Below are positions 8,555 to 17,673 of a stretch of 64,000 nt of DNA, piece by piece. Position numbers and translations under genes: made by a program. The notes under the pieces are model-generated. The model worked only from the letters and a program-made list of their open reading frames with translations. It was not told where the DNA came from and made no database searches. The stretch comes from Mucilaginibacter pankratovii (GTDB lineage: Bacteria > Bacteroidota > Bacteroidia > Sphingobacteriales > Sphingobacteriaceae): assembly GCF_014773265.1 (NCBI RefSeq), contig NZ_JACWMY010000003.1, forward strand, positions 310,001 through 374,000, written 5' to 3'. How positions within the stretch are numbered: position 1 is the stretch's first letter; each line of letters opens with the position of its first letter.

Positions 8555-9067
8555 TTATAAGTATCGCTCCTTCAATATCTGCAAGTGGTGCAGCACGTGG
8601 CCGGCGGTCATGTAAATCAATGCCCTTACCGTTAAATAGTTGCCGCTGGCGGTTCCATTGCGGTTGATCTGCTCTTCGGTAAAGTTGCGGAATACGTAGA
8701 GGTTAGATAGCCGGGTTACTTTAAATTCCTCTGCCAGGTCTTGCAGGCTGCGGCTGTTGTAATCGGTATTATTTACGTAAGTGTCCTGGTCAAAGCCCGG
8801 CAAAGTAATCTGCTCGCGCGAGAAGCAAAACGCCCTGAAAGCAAAAACCCGTTCGGTATCTATGATATGCCCTAATACTTCTTTAACGGTCCATTTTCCT
8901 TCGGCATACGCAAAAAGCGCTTTTTCATCAGGCAGGGTGCTGAATAATTCATAGGTCTCCGTTAAAGAATCGGTTAATAACTGCATTACATCGGCCCCCT
9001 CGGGCACCATGTTTACATACGTACTCGCAAACACCGGGTACTCGTTAAGTTGTGGCCTTGCTATCAT
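8555..9067 (-). CDS. DinB family protein (four-helix metal-binding fold)
   Basis: This 170-residue protein has the DinB_2 layout: GKWTVKEVLGHIIDTERVFA provides the first histidine and HVLHHLQILKERY the C-terminal pair. Three histidines in these positions bind a divalent metal in family members. Despite the name, the family is not DNA polymerase IV; members include thiol-dependent transferases and many proteins of unknown reaction. The start overlaps the end of the histidine kinase gene by 23 bases, so the two are cotranscribed. A functional link to the kinase is possible but unproven. Confidence 0.85.
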   Translation of the reverse strand: MIARPQLNEYPVFASTYVNMVPEGADVMQLLTDSLTETYELFSTLPDEKALFAYAEGKWTVKEVLGHIIDTERVFAFRAFCFSREQITLPGFDQDTYVNNTDYNSRSLQDLAEEFKVTRLSNLYVFRNFTEEQINRNGTASGNYLTVRALIYMTAGHVLHHLQILKERYL

Positions 9068-10265
9068 CTGTTAAACTTTTTAATACTATCCTGAATGTTG
9101 TGCCCTTGCCCAGCTCCGAATCGCGCACAAAAATTTGTCCGTTATGATAATTTTGTATCATGCGCTTGGTGAGCGATAAGCCCAGGCCCCAGCCACGTTT
9201 TCGGGTAGTGTATCCCGGCTGAAAAACGGTTTCGAACTTAGAGCGCGGGATGCCCTTGCCGGTGTCCGACACATCAATATAAACCTGTTTTTTGGCGCGG
9301 CTTCCGCTGATATTTACCTTGATGCTGCCCGTGCTGTCAATGGCATTTACCGCGTTTTTAAGCAGGTTTTCCAGCACCCAATCAAACAAAGGGATGTTAA
9401 GCCCGGCCAGCAGGCGCCGGTTACCGGTGAGTTCGAAGCTTATTTTATCACTTACCCGCACCCTAAAATAGTCTACAAAATCCTTCACCACATCATATAC
9501 AGGATGCGTTTCGAGCTTGGGTTTGGAGCCAATTTTGGAGAAACGGTCGGCAACAATTTCCAGCCGCTTTACATCGTTTTCCATCTCGGCCAGCAATGGG
9601 TCGTCCTCGGCGTTGAATTTATCTTTGATCAGTTCTATCCATGCCATTAACGAGGATATGGGGGTGCCCAGCTGGTGGGCCGTTTCTTTGGCAAGCCCTA
9701 CCCAAACCTGATTCTGCTCAGATTTGCGGGAGGAGCTAAATGCGGTATAAGCCACCATTAAAAAGATAGCGATAACCGATAACTGTATATAAGGGAATAT
9801 TTTTAACTGTGTAAGCAGCGGCGAATCTTTATAATAAACCAGCCAGCGCTCGTTTAAAATGGCTAACTGTATCGGGTCGTGCTGAGACTTCATGTATTCC
9901 AGCTCATCTTTAAAGTACCCCGGGTCGTACTTCTGATGCTTTAGCTTAAGCTCCGCAGCATCCAGTTTAATAAAGGTCTTTGTAGTATCTAAACCGCGCG
10001 TGAGCTGAAATTCGCCTTTAGAATTAACAACCAGCGATGGTACTACCGAGCTATCCCTTACAGCCAATACATAGTTCAAAAAATCATTATCATCAGATGC
10101 CAGCATCTGCCGCATACTTAATGCCCACACCTGCGCGCGGGTGCGTTCAGACTTTGCTATGTTTTTTACCAGGTAGCTTGTGTAAAGCAACGATCCGCTG
10201 GCGATAACAACAGCAAAGGCAAGCAGCGAATATTTCCAGGTTCGTTTTTGTTGGTATGGATTCAT
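9045..10265 (-). CDS. Membrane sensor histidine kinase
   Basis: The 406-residue kinase has two membrane helices (about 12-31 and 158-176) around a ~125-residue periplasmic sensor of no recognised family. The H box is KETAHQLGTPISSL with H197 as phosphoacceptor. The ATPase domain has N box DWVLENLLKNAVNAI (N300/N304), G1 DTGKGI (334-339) and G2 RGWGLGLSL. No response regulator is adjacent, so it is an orphan by position; the DinB gene downstream overlaps it by 23 bases. The upstream gene gltX diverges from it across a repeat-bearing gap. Confidence 0.92.
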   Translation of the reverse strand: MNPYQQKRTWKYSLLAFAVVIASGSLLYTSYLVKNIAKSERTRAQVWALSMRQMLASDDNDFLNYVLAVRDSSVVPSLVVNSKGEFQLTRGLDTTKTFIKLDAAELKLKHQKYDPGYFKDELEYMKSQHDPIQLAILNERWLVYYKDSPLLTQLKIFPYIQLSVIAIFLMVAYTAFSSSRKSEQNQVWVGLAKETAHQLGTPISSLMAWIELIKDKFNAEDDPLLAEMENDVKRLEIVADRFSKIGSKPKLETHPVYDVVKDFVDYFRVRVSDKISFELTGNRRLLAGLNIPLFDWVLENLLKNAVNAIDSTGSIKVNISGSRAKKQVYIDVSDTGKGIPRSKFETVFQPGYTTRKRGWGLGLSLTKRMIQNYHNGQIFVRDSELGKGTTFRIVLKSLTDDSKATT

Positions 10266-10270
10266 GTAAT

Positions 10271-10302
10271 AGTCCGTAGTCGGATGTCCGTAAGTCGGAA
10301 GA
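10271..10302. repeat. 'GTCCGTAGTCGG' repeat fragment, family C
   Basis: Short reiterated GTCCG/GTCGG units occupy 10271-10302, and a related inverted stretch (CTTTAGACTTTCGAACCTC and onward) lies at about 10380-10425. The same word set forms a longer hairpin at 53775-53889. The copy lies between the histidine kinase and gltX, upstream of the latter. Confidence 0.5.
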
Positions 10303-10442
10303 AGCGCAAAATACGGAAAATGTTTTTATTTAAAGCCCGAGGTTTAAGTCCGACGAGGATCAAGAGGTCATTGTTTCCGTCTTTAGACTTTCGAACCTCA
10401 AACTTTCCCACTTCCGCACTAAACCCTATCTTTGCCCCTGCT

Positions 10443-11966
10443 ATGTCTGAGAAAAAAGTAAGAGTTCGTTTTGCGCCAAGCCCTACAGGTGGTTTACACC
10501 TGGGCGGTGTGCGTACCGTATTGTTTAATTACCTGTTTGCCAAAAAACACGGTGGCGATTTTGTTTTGCGTATTGAAGATACCGACCAGAGCCGCTACGT
10601 GGAAGGCGCAGAAAAATACATAGCCGATTGCCTGGCCTGGTGTGGCCTCATCCCTGATGAAAGCCCCATGGCGGGCGGGCAATACGCCCCCTACCGCCAA
10701 AGCGAGCGCAAGGTAATTTACCGCGAATATGCCGAAAGGCTGGTATCGCAGGGGCACGCTTATTATGCTTTTGATACCCCCGAAGAATTGGATGCCAAAC
10801 GCAAGGAAGTGCCTAACTTTCAATATGGGCATACGCACCGCAGCGGATTGCGTAACTCGCTTACCCTGCCTTTGCAGGAGGTTGAAACCCTGCTGCACAA
10901 TGGCACTCCGCATGTTATCCGTATAAAAATGCCTGATGACGAAACCATCAGTTTTAATGATATGATCCGCGGATACGTAAGTTTTGAGACAGGCCTGGTA
11001 GATGATAAGGTTTTATTAAAAGCCGACGGGATGCCTACCTATCACTTAGCCGTGGTGGTAGATGATTACCTGATGAAGATCTCGCACGCTTTCCGTGGCG
11101 AGGAATGGCTGCCATCGGCACCGGTGCATTTACTGCTTTGGGAGTATTTGGGCTGGAAGGCTGATATGCCAAAATGGGCGCATTTGCCATTGATATTAAA
11201 ACCCGACGGACATGGCAAGTTAAGCAAACGCGATGGCGCACGCCTCGGCTTCCCGGTATATGCCATGAACTGGTACGATGCAAAAACAGAAGAGCTAACC
11301 CAGGGTTTCCGCGAGCTGGGCTTTTTGCCGGAGGCATTTTTAAACCTGCTGGCCATGCTGGGATGGAACGACGGCACCGGGCAGGAGATATTTACCCTGG
11401 ATGAGCTGATAGAAAAATTCTCTATCGAGCGTATAAGCAAAGCGGGTGCTAAATTCGATTTTGAAAAAGCGAAATGGTACAACGCCGAGTGGATAAAAAA
11501 CGCGCCTGCAGAAAAATTAAAGGTAAAAGTTGCCGAAGTTTTAACCGCCAAAGGCGTTACAGTGAATAAAGAGGCTTACCTGCTGAAGATAATTGATGTG
11601 GTGAAAGACCGCTGCGTATTGCTTACCGATTTTTATCAACAGGCTTCCTACTTTTTCCAGTGCCCAAAAGAGTACGATATCAATTCGGTAAAACCAAAAT
11701 GGACGGACGTTAAAACCGATTTCTTTAACCAGCTAAAGGATACTTTCAGCCACTCGGATGCCTTTGAGCCTGCCGACCTGGAAGCCCGTTTTAAAGCCCT
11801 GGCCGAAGAAAAAGGCCTGAAGCTTGGCGATGTGATGCTGCCCTTCCGCATTATGCTGGTAGGCGGCAAATTTGGCCCGCATGTGTTTGATATAGCTGCA
11901 TTGCTTGGCGAAGGCGAAACGTTGAAGAGGATTGATAAGGCGTTGGAAGCGTTTACCGCGCAGTAG
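10443..11966 (+). CDS. gltX: Glutamate--tRNA ligase
   Basis: This class I aminoacyl-tRNA synthetase of 507 residues charges tRNA-Glu. The start is set at 10443 (MSEKKVRVRFAPSPTGGLHL) because upstream in-frame codons are repeat-derived and the family begins here. HLGG (residues 19-22) is the HIGH motif and KLSKR (259-263) is the KMSKS-type loop. The C-terminal anticodon-binding part (from about 370) is complete. The length fits family members of 470-510 residues. The gene appears monocistronic: a repeat precedes it and another follows. Confidence 0.97.
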   Translation: MSEKKVRVRFAPSPTGGLHLGGVRTVLFNYLFAKKHGGDFVLRIEDTDQSRYVEGAEKYIADCLAWCGLIPDESPMAGGQYAPYRQSERKVIYREYAERLVSQGHAYYAFDTPEELDAKRKEVPNFQYGHTHRSGLRNSLTLPLQEVETLLHNGTPHVIRIKMPDDETISFNDMIRGYVSFETGLVDDKVLLKADGMPTYHLAVVVDDYLMKISHAFRGEEWLPSAPVHLLLWEYLGWKADMPKWAHLPLILKPDGHGKLSKRDGARLGFPVYAMNWYDAKTEELTQGFRELGFLPEAFLNLLAMLGWNDGTGQEIFTLDELIEKFSIERISKAGAKFDFEKAKWYNAEWIKNAPAEKLKVKVAEVLTAKGVTVNKEAYLLKIIDVVKDRCVLLTDFYQQASYFFQCPKEYDINSVKPKWTDVKTDFFNQLKDTFSHSDAFEPADLEARFKALAEEKGLKLGDVMLPFRIMLVGGKFGPHVFDIAALLGEGETLKRIDKALEAFTAQ

Positions 11967-11993
11967 CTTACTCCGTTAAAACCATTTTAAAGT

Positions 11994-12075
11994 CGTCATA
12001 GTGAGGTACGAAACAATCTCTACGCAGGCAGGTTCGATCTGCTAATCGGGGATTGCTTCGTACCTTGCAATAACG
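11994..12075. repeat. Inverted repeat of 'GTCATnGnGAGGTACGAAnCAATC' type, family D
   Basis: Arms at 11994-12020 and 12048-12075 are imperfect reverse complements (GAGGTACGAAACAATCTC against GGGATTGCTTCGTACCTTGC) with a 27-base loop. It lies between convergent genes gltX and the GNAT gene. Repeats with this core are widespread intergenic elements in Bacteroidota genomes (known from memory, not searched). Confidence 0.75.
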
Positions 12076-12095
12076 TGGTGTAAGTAGGGTAACCC

Positions 12096-12590
12096 CTACA
12101 ACTCCTTCCGCATCACAAAATCATTCATCCAGTAATCGCCAACGGGGATATCTTCTTCGTATATCGCTTTAAAGCCCATTTTCTCGTAAAAAGTTTTGGC
12201 GTTGTTGTAGCGGTTTACGTTGAGATCTAATGTGTTTTTGCCGGCCTCTTTTACTTTATCGGCTACGGCGTTCAGCAGTACCTTCCCATAGCCTTTGCCC
12301 TGCGTTTTGGGCAGGCAGTATAGCTTGTGCAGTTTGTATATGTCGGGGTTCTCTGCACGAGGCGAGTAGGCAGCGAAGGCTACCGGTTCTTCATCCTCCA
12401 GCAACAGTAAAAACGATTGCACGTTATTTTCTATCTGGCCGGAAATTGTTTCTACACTATAAATAGTGCCCAGCATATAATTGATCTGCTCCTCCGTCAA
12501 TATCGGCCCATAAACCGACCAGTAGGTTTCTGTCGCGATGCTGATAATGGCATCTGTATCGGCAATCGCGGCTTCTTTAATTGAGTACAT
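12096..12590 (-). CDS. GNAT family N-acetyltransferase
   Basis: The 164-residue protein has a complete GNAT fold. The acetyl-CoA-binding motif A is LYCLPKTQGKGYGKVLLNAV (Q/R-x-x-G-x-G/A form) and the C-terminal strand pair is FYEKMGFKAIYEEDIPVG, then DYWMNDFVMRKEL. The substrate is unknown. It is the last gene of a reverse-strand run starting at rarA or TMEM175, nine bases after the ABC ATPase gene, and is probably expressed with the transporter. Confidence 0.88.
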   Translation of the reverse strand: MYSIKEAAIADTDAIISIATETYWSVYGPILTEEQINYMLGTIYSVETISGQIENNVQSFLLLLEDEEPVAFAAYSPRAENPDIYKLHKLYCLPKTQGKGYGKVLLNAVADKVKEAGKNTLDLNVNRYNNAKTFYEKMGFKAIYEEDIPVGDYWMNDFVMRKEL

Positions 12591-12599
12591 TCAGCAAAT

Positions 12600-13343
12600 T
12601 TAGTGGTTTTCTTCTTTGTCAATGGTAATTTCGGGCGCAACTATCTGCCCTACTCCAAAGTATTCTTCCAGTTCGTTCAGGGTGGATGAGTTGGTGGAGA
12701 TATCTTTAATGATCTGGCCTTTCTCCATCAGCAGAATGCGGTCGCAAACATCGGTCACGTGGTTTAGGTCGTGGCTGGATACGATGGTGGTGACACCATT
12801 ATTCTTATTCTCCGTTTTCAGGATGTTCTTTAAACGGAACTGCGTGCTGGGGTCGATATTAGCGAAAGGTTCATCCAGCATCAGCAGATCGGGCTTTTGC
12901 AGCAGGCAACTGCCCACGCCAACCTTGCACTGGTTTCCTTTACTCAAGTCGCGGATGTATTTGCCTTTTTTCAGGATCTCGCCGTTAAAAAAGTCGGTCA
13001 GCGTTAACAGGTATTCATCTACCTGCGCCTTGTTTTTTTGGTGCAGCCCGCCAATGAAGTAGAAGTATTCTTCGGGGGTGAGGTAATCTATCAGAAAGCC
13101 CTCGTCCAGGTACGATGCGGTGTAATTCTTCCATTCCTCGGCGCCGGCAACGTTGTGCCCGTTGGAGAGCACTTCGCCGCTTTCGGGGCGTATCAGGTCC
13201 AGTATCATGCGGAAAAGTGTGGTTTTACCCGCGCCGTTGTTACCAACCAGGCCAATGCTTTCGCCTTTTTTAATCTCCAGCTGCGGTATGTTTACCACAG
13301 TTTGCCCGGCGTATACTTTTTTGAGGTGCTTTATCTCTATCAT
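12600..13343 (-). CDS. ABC transporter ATP-binding protein
   Basis: The 247-residue ATPase has Walker A GNNGAGKTT (about residues 34-42), signature DLSKGNQCKVGVGSCLL (a variant LSKGN in place of LSGGQ), Walker B LLMLDEPF and switch His in VSSHDLNHV. The closest functional class is the ATPase that pairs with ABC-2-like membrane proteins such as DUF5687. Its start lies one base after the stop of the DUF5687 gene, which encodes the likely permease. Exporter function is inferred from the absence of a binding protein. Confidence 0.93.
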   Translation of the reverse strand: MIEIKHLKKVYAGQTVVNIPQLEIKKGESIGLVGNNGAGKTTLFRMILDLIRPESGEVLSNGHNVAGAEEWKNYTASYLDEGFLIDYLTPEEYFYFIGGLHQKNKAQVDEYLLTLTDFFNGEILKKGKYIRDLSKGNQCKVGVGSCLLQKPDLLMLDEPFANIDPSTQFRLKNILKTENKNNGVTTIVSSHDLNHVTDVCDRILLMEKGQIIKDISTNSSTLNELEEYFGVGQIVAPEITIDKEENH

Positions 13344-13344
13344 C

Positions 13345-14820
13345 TTATTTATTTCTGAAGCCTTCGGCTATTTTAAATCGTTTGGTATAAAAATCGGCCT
13401 CCAGCTGTTTTATCCAGAAGCTGCGGGTGGCAATAAACACCACGCCCACTATAGCCAGTGCGGCAAAGCCTGTGTTGGCCATCCCTAACATTTTAAACGG
13501 CCAATAAATAACGTATGGCAAAATAAGCAGTGGGAACGACAGCAGCAATTGCGTTGCCCCTACACCTTCCCAGTTAAAGGATGCCCCTTTAGAAAGATCT
13601 ATCCGTTTGTAGTTGCGATTAGCGAAAAAGAGCACGATGGTGGTATTAACCCCGATGTTCCACAGGTACATTACAAAATGGATCATCACCACGCGCCAGC
13701 CAAAATAAACGTAAGGCGTTGTGAGGAAGAAGGCCACGGTTGATACGATGGTGAACAGCAAATACTTTGCCTTTAAAAAATCGCTGAAGTTGATCCTGCT
13801 TACCAGGATACCATCAAAATGCGAGGCCTGCCAGCTAAACATAAACTGCCCGTAGCTGATGATGAAGATACCCGTCATAAACATACCCACAAATATTTTT
13901 ACGCTTTCGCCATATATCGCCTGGGTATAAAAGATCAACCCGTAGCATAAAAAGAACAGGCCCATGATAAGCGCCGAGCGCGGGCGCTTATTACGCAGTA
14001 TCAGTTTTATCTCGTTGGCAACCAGGTCGCCCACGTGCCCAAAGCGGCCCAGAAGGGGAATCTCGGTGCTGCTTTTATATTCCGATGCTTTTTTAGAGCT
14101 GAGCTCCTCGAGGTATAAATTACCCTTTAAATAAATAAAATTGAGATAGAACATGGCAGCGCCTAATAGTATCGGTATCAATACCAGGTAAGGCTTAAGC
14201 AGCAACGCACCAAAAAACGAATAGGATAAACTACGGATAGAGTAAAAATGCCAAAGGAAATCGCCGCAGGTAATGAGCGTTAAAACAGCGCCCGCCATCA
14301 AAAAGATCCAGCCGTTTAAGTTGGCCTTGCGCTTAATGTACATAGCCAGGTAGTTGTTGAACACAGAGAGCGCAATAACCGACAGGAGAAACGCAACCGC
14401 CGCTATCCCGCCCGAGGCAGGCAATATCACCTTTAAAATAAAAGGAGTAAATATAATAATGGGCCAAAGGTTAAAAAAGGAGAAGAGCGCCGTTAACGCC
14501 AGGTACCCCACTACGCTATTCCGCCTTACCGGCAGATGCAAATAAGGCTGCACCTTTAGTGTGGGCAGTTCCTGCAGCTGCATACGCATCAGCAGGTCGC
14601 CCAGGAAATAAATAAGGATAATGCCGCAGAAGGTAACCGTTAAGTTATCCTTCGGGAACATTTTGCTTAAGATAAAATCTAAGAAAACACCAAAGAACAC
14701 TACATATGAAAGCAGGATAAGAATGAGGATCCCCATGATCACTTTTACAGCGATGCTTTTGCCGGTGTTTTTTGAGCGCCAGAAGGATTTTAACTCATGA
14801 TTGAAAAAGGTTGATATCAT
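13345..14820 (-). CDS. DUF5687 family ABC-type membrane protein
   Basis: The 491-residue protein has about twelve hydrophobic segments and the DUF5687 opening FFNHELKSFWRSKNTGK. This family occurs mainly in Bacteroidota beside an ABC ATPase gene and is regarded as its permease. The one-base spacing to both neighbours shows tight cotranscription with the ATPase (downstream) and the TMEM175-like channel (upstream). The transported substrate is unknown. Confidence 0.88.
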   Translation of the reverse strand: MISTFFNHELKSFWRSKNTGKSIAVKVIMGILILILLSYVVFFGVFLDFILSKMFPKDNLTVTFCGIILIYFLGDLLMRMQLQELPTLKVQPYLHLPVRRNSVVGYLALTALFSFFNLWPIIIFTPFILKVILPASGGIAAVAFLLSVIALSVFNNYLAMYIKRKANLNGWIFLMAGAVLTLITCGDFLWHFYSIRSLSYSFFGALLLKPYLVLIPILLGAAMFYLNFIYLKGNLYLEELSSKKASEYKSSTEIPLLGRFGHVGDLVANEIKLILRNKRPRSALIMGLFFLCYGLIFYTQAIYGESVKIFVGMFMTGIFIISYGQFMFSWQASHFDGILVSRINFSDFLKAKYLLFTIVSTVAFFLTTPYVYFGWRVVMIHFVMYLWNIGVNTTIVLFFANRNYKRIDLSKGASFNWEGVGATQLLLSFPLLILPYVIYWPFKMLGMANTGFAALAIVGVVFIATRSFWIKQLEADFYTKRFKIAEGFRNK

Positions 14821-14821
14821 A

Positions 14822-15487
14822 TTAGGTGGTGCTGTTTACAAAAATTTCGGGGTGATGCTTTCGGTAATACTTAGCGATAAACATCATATAAATAAAAATG
14901 GTACCCGGTATCCAATAGGCAAGGGGCAGACTTATAAAGCTCACCGCAAAACACATCAGGAAAACAAAGGGCGTAACTAACGCACGCATTTTATAATAAC
15001 TCACCAGGTGCGGATTTTCCAGCCCTCTACTTAATTTGTTTTTTGGGTTACTTACTATGCACCATAACCGATAGTGTAAGAAACCGGTGAGACTAATGTT
15101 TATCACATAAAAACCAAGCGATACGTTGTTTAAATAGATCCAGTATTCGCTGTAAAACGCCGAGCTAAACGGCATCAACACAATGGAAAATAATAACAGC
15201 AGATTGTTCCAGATAAGCTTGGGGCTGTAGTGCTCCACATATTTAAACAATAAATGATGATGCACCCAGTAAAGGCCAATCACAAAAAAGCCCACAATAA
15301 AACCAATGAATTTAGGTATAAGGTGACCGAGCGCCCGGGCCACTGCACCATTGGTGAGATGTTCCCCGTGTACCTCAGGCACTTTAATTTCGATGATGAG
15401 TAAGGTGATGGCTATGGCAAAAACGGCATCGCTAAAAAACGCGATACGCTCTACCTGGAATTCTTTTTTAAGGTCGTGGTTTAGCAT
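14822..15487 (-). CDS. TMEM175 family potassium channel-like protein
   Basis: The 221-residue protein carries the hallmark RIAFFSDAVFAIAITLLIIE (first-helix FSDAVFAIA motif of the TMEM175/DUF1211 family) and six hydrophobic segments, as in the bacterial one-repeat channels that form tetramers and conduct K+. It lies 36 bases after rarA and one base before the DUF5687 gene in the same direction. No functional link to the ABC transporter is known; cotranscription is inferred from spacing. Confidence 0.9.
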   Translation of the reverse strand: MLNHDLKKEFQVERIAFFSDAVFAIAITLLIIEIKVPEVHGEHLTNGAVARALGHLIPKFIGFIVGFFVIGLYWVHHHLLFKYVEHYSPKLIWNNLLLLFSIVLMPFSSAFYSEYWIYLNNVSLGFYVINISLTGFLHYRLWCIVSNPKNKLSRGLENPHLVSYYKMRALVTPFVFLMCFAVSFISLPLAYWIPGTIFIYMMFIAKYYRKHHPEIFVNSTT

Positions 15488-15523
15488 GATCTAAGGTTAA
15501 TGACGGAAGGTAATAAATATTAA

Positions 15524-16804
15524 CTAATACTTATACCTGTCGCCCCAAAGTTTCCTCATTTTCTCTTTGGACTCGTTCTCTTTGGCATTGTTACCCGGTT
15601 CGTAAATTTTAGTCCCCCTGATGGCCTCCGGCAGAAAATCCAGATCGGCGAAGTTGCCTTCGTAGCTGTGCGCGTATTTGTAGTTTTTACCGTAACCGAT
15701 ATTCTTCATCAGCTTGGTGGGTGCGTTGCGCAGGTGCAGCGGAACGGGCAGATCGCCGGTTTGTTTTACCAGTGCAATAGCCGCCCCGATAGCTGTAGTA
15801 GCCGAATTACTTTTAGCCGACGTAGCCAAATAGATCACCGTTTGCGACAGGATCAGTTGCGACTCGGGCATCCCGATAACCTGGATGGCATTAAAGCAAC
15901 TTTGCGCCAGTAACAGGGCATTGGGGTTGGCGTTGCCGATATCTTCTGATGCCAGTATGAGCATCCGCCGGGCGATAAACAGCGGGTCTTCCCCGCCAAC
16001 GATCATGCGGGCCAGCCAGTAGACTGCTCCGTTAGGGTCGCTGCCGCGCATAGATTTGATGAAAGCCGAGATGATATCGTAATGCTGCTCGCCGGTTTTA
16101 TCGTACAGGGCCATGTTTTGCTGCACATGCTCCAGCACTACATCATTGGTCAATATTATTTTTTTGCTGTCGAAAGCGTTTACAAGCAACTCGAATATGT
16201 TGAGCAGCTTACGTGCATCGCCGCCGCTAAGGCGCAACAAGGCCTCATGCTCTTCAATAACAATATTTTTTTCTTTCAGGACGATGTCTTCTTTCTGTGC
16301 CTTCTCCAGCAGGTCGAGCAGGTCCCGCTCTGCTAAATGCTGTAGGATGTAAACCTGACATCGCGATAGCAAAGCCGAGATGACTTCGAAGGATGGGTTC
16401 TCGGTAGTGGCGCCTATCAGCGTAACAATACCCCGCTCCACCGCGCCCAGCAACGAATCCTGCTGCGATTTGGAGAAGCGGTGGATCTCATCGATGAACA
16501 GTATAGGCAATATTTCGCCCTGTTCCTTTAGGATGGACGCTTTTTCAATCACCTCACGCACATCCTTTACGCCCGAATTGATAGCGCTTAAAGAAAAGAA
16601 CGGCCGGTAAAGGGATTGCGAAATGATATAGGCCAGCGTAGTTTTACCTACCCCCGGCGGCCCCCAAAACAGCATGGATGGCAGCGTACCGCTCTCGATG
16701 GCCTTGCGCAAAACCGCGCCCGGCCCTACCAAATGTTTTTGCCCCACATAATCATCCAGTGATTTTGGGCGCATGCGTTCGGCTAATGGCGGCAGATTGT
16801 TCAT
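15524..16804 (-). CDS. rarA: Replication-associated recombination protein A (AAA+ ATPase)
   Basis: The 426-residue protein belongs to the RarA/MgsA/WRNIP1 clamp-loader-like family acting at stalled replication forks. It begins PLAERMRPKSLDDYVGQKHL, has Walker A GPPGVGKTT (48-56), Walker B LFIDEIHR (103-110) and sensor GATTENPSFEV. The C-terminal tetramerisation part (ASEDIGNANPNALLLAQS and HLRNAPTKLMKNIGYGKNYK) is complete. It is divergent from the AlkA-type glycosylase across 66 bp, so two DNA-maintenance genes share a promoter region. Confidence 0.96.
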   Translation of the reverse strand: MNNLPPLAERMRPKSLDDYVGQKHLVGPGAVLRKAIESGTLPSMLFWGPPGVGKTTLAYIISQSLYRPFFSLSAINSGVKDVREVIEKASILKEQGEILPILFIDEIHRFSKSQQDSLLGAVERGIVTLIGATTENPSFEVISALLSRCQVYILQHLAERDLLDLLEKAQKEDIVLKEKNIVIEEHEALLRLSGGDARKLLNIFELLVNAFDSKKIILTNDVVLEHVQQNMALYDKTGEQHYDIISAFIKSMRGSDPNGAVYWLARMIVGGEDPLFIARRMLILASEDIGNANPNALLLAQSCFNAIQVIGMPESQLILSQTVIYLATSAKSNSATTAIGAAIALVKQTGDLPVPLHLRNAPTKLMKNIGYGKNYKYAHSYEGNFADLDFLPEAIRGTKIYEPGNNAKENESKEKMRKLWGDRYKY

Positions 16805-16870
16805 AAATGTAAAATTCAGAAATTGAAATGCTAAATCCTAAAAAAGTTAGTACGTTTAACTAACAATAAT

Positions 16871-17503
16871 ATGCCACAACAGTTTACTTCTGCAACCTAC
16901 CATTCCATATGCGACCAACTCGCAGCCATAGATGCCGATTTCGCCAACGTAATTTCTACCTACGGCTACCCGCCCATGTGGTCGCGGCCCAATACTTTCG
17001 AAACGCTGGTACACATCATCCTGGAGCAGCAGGTATCGCTGGCATCGGCATTATCGGCCTTAAACAAAATGCGAGAACGGGTGCCGGAATTAACCCCGGC
17101 AAGGATACTATTGTTAACAGATACCGAATTTAGGGAATGCTATTTCAGCAGGCAAAAAACCGCTTACACCCGCTACCTTGCAGAAGCTATCCTCAGCGGA
17201 CAGATCAACCTTGAAGCATTTGAAAAAATGGAAGACAGCGAGATCCGCAGCCAGCTTTGCGCCCTCAAAGGCATCGGCAACTGGACGGTGGATGTATACC
17301 TGATGTTCGTACTCCAGCGCACGGATATCCTCCCCCTCGGCGACCTGGCCATTGTAAACGCCATTAAGCGGTTAAAAGGATTGCCCAAAGAAACCTCCAA
17401 AGAGGAACTGGCTATTATTGGTGAACAATGGCAGCCTTACCGTACCGTGGCGAGTATGCTGCTGTGGCATTATTATTTGTCAAGCCCGAAGGCGAAACCG
17501 TAG
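16871..17503 (+). CDS. DNA-3-methyladenine glycosylase, AlkA-type HhH-GPD protein
   Basis: The 210-residue protein is a base-excision glycosylase of the HhH-GPD superfamily. The helix-hairpin-helix is LKGIGNWTVDVYLM (about 132-145) and the catalytic aspartate is D158 in LPLGDLAI, matching the AlkA D238 position. EQQVSLASA is the conserved substrate-pocket helix. The N-terminal domain of E. coli AlkA is missing, as in many short homologues. It probably removes alkylated purines. It diverges from rarA and is followed by two palindromic repeats. Confidence 0.92.
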   Translation: MPQQFTSATYHSICDQLAAIDADFANVISTYGYPPMWSRPNTFETLVHIILEQQVSLASALSALNKMRERVPELTPARILLLTDTEFRECYFSRQKTAYTRYLAEAILSGQINLEAFEKMEDSEIRSQLCALKGIGNWTVDVYLMFVLQRTDILPLGDLAIVNAIKRLKGLPKETSKEELAIIGEQWQPYRTVASMLLWHYYLSSPKAKP

Positions 17504-17587
17504 AGACGCAATACTTTGCGTCTCTGGACATGCATGGCTGATGTGCGTATTTCATTTGCAAACCGGAGACGCAAAGTATTGCGTCTC
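17502..17587. repeat. Inverted pair of family A palindromes
   Basis: Copy one (17502-17525) has arms AGAGACGCAA/TTGCGTCTCT with loop TACT. Copy two (17565-17588 region) is its reverse complement with loop AGTA. Both arms differ from the 5501 copy at one base pair (A-T for G-C), and the change keeps the stem paired. The pair lies directly after the glycosylase stop codon. Confidence 0.85.
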
Positions 17588-17593
17588 TACAAA

Positions 17594-17625
17594 TAAAAAA
17601 GGCTGCAAGGTTTTACCTTGCAGCC
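17594..17625 (-). terminator. Intrinsic terminator of cphA
   Basis: Perfect 11-bp stem GGCTGCAAGGT/ACCTTGCAGCC (17601-17611, 17615-17625) followed on the reverse strand by a T-run (17594-17600). It lies 49 bases beyond the cphA stop. Confidence 0.92.
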
Positions 17626-17673
17626 GTATGCTTTTCAAAAGTTCCTCCGTTAGCCAACGGACGTTGGAAGCTT

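Noticed and set aside
10248..10442. In-frame 65-codon extension of gltX
   Set aside because: The reading is repeat-like DNA with no family similarity; glutamyl-tRNA synthetases start at the residue before the HLGG segment, here 10443.
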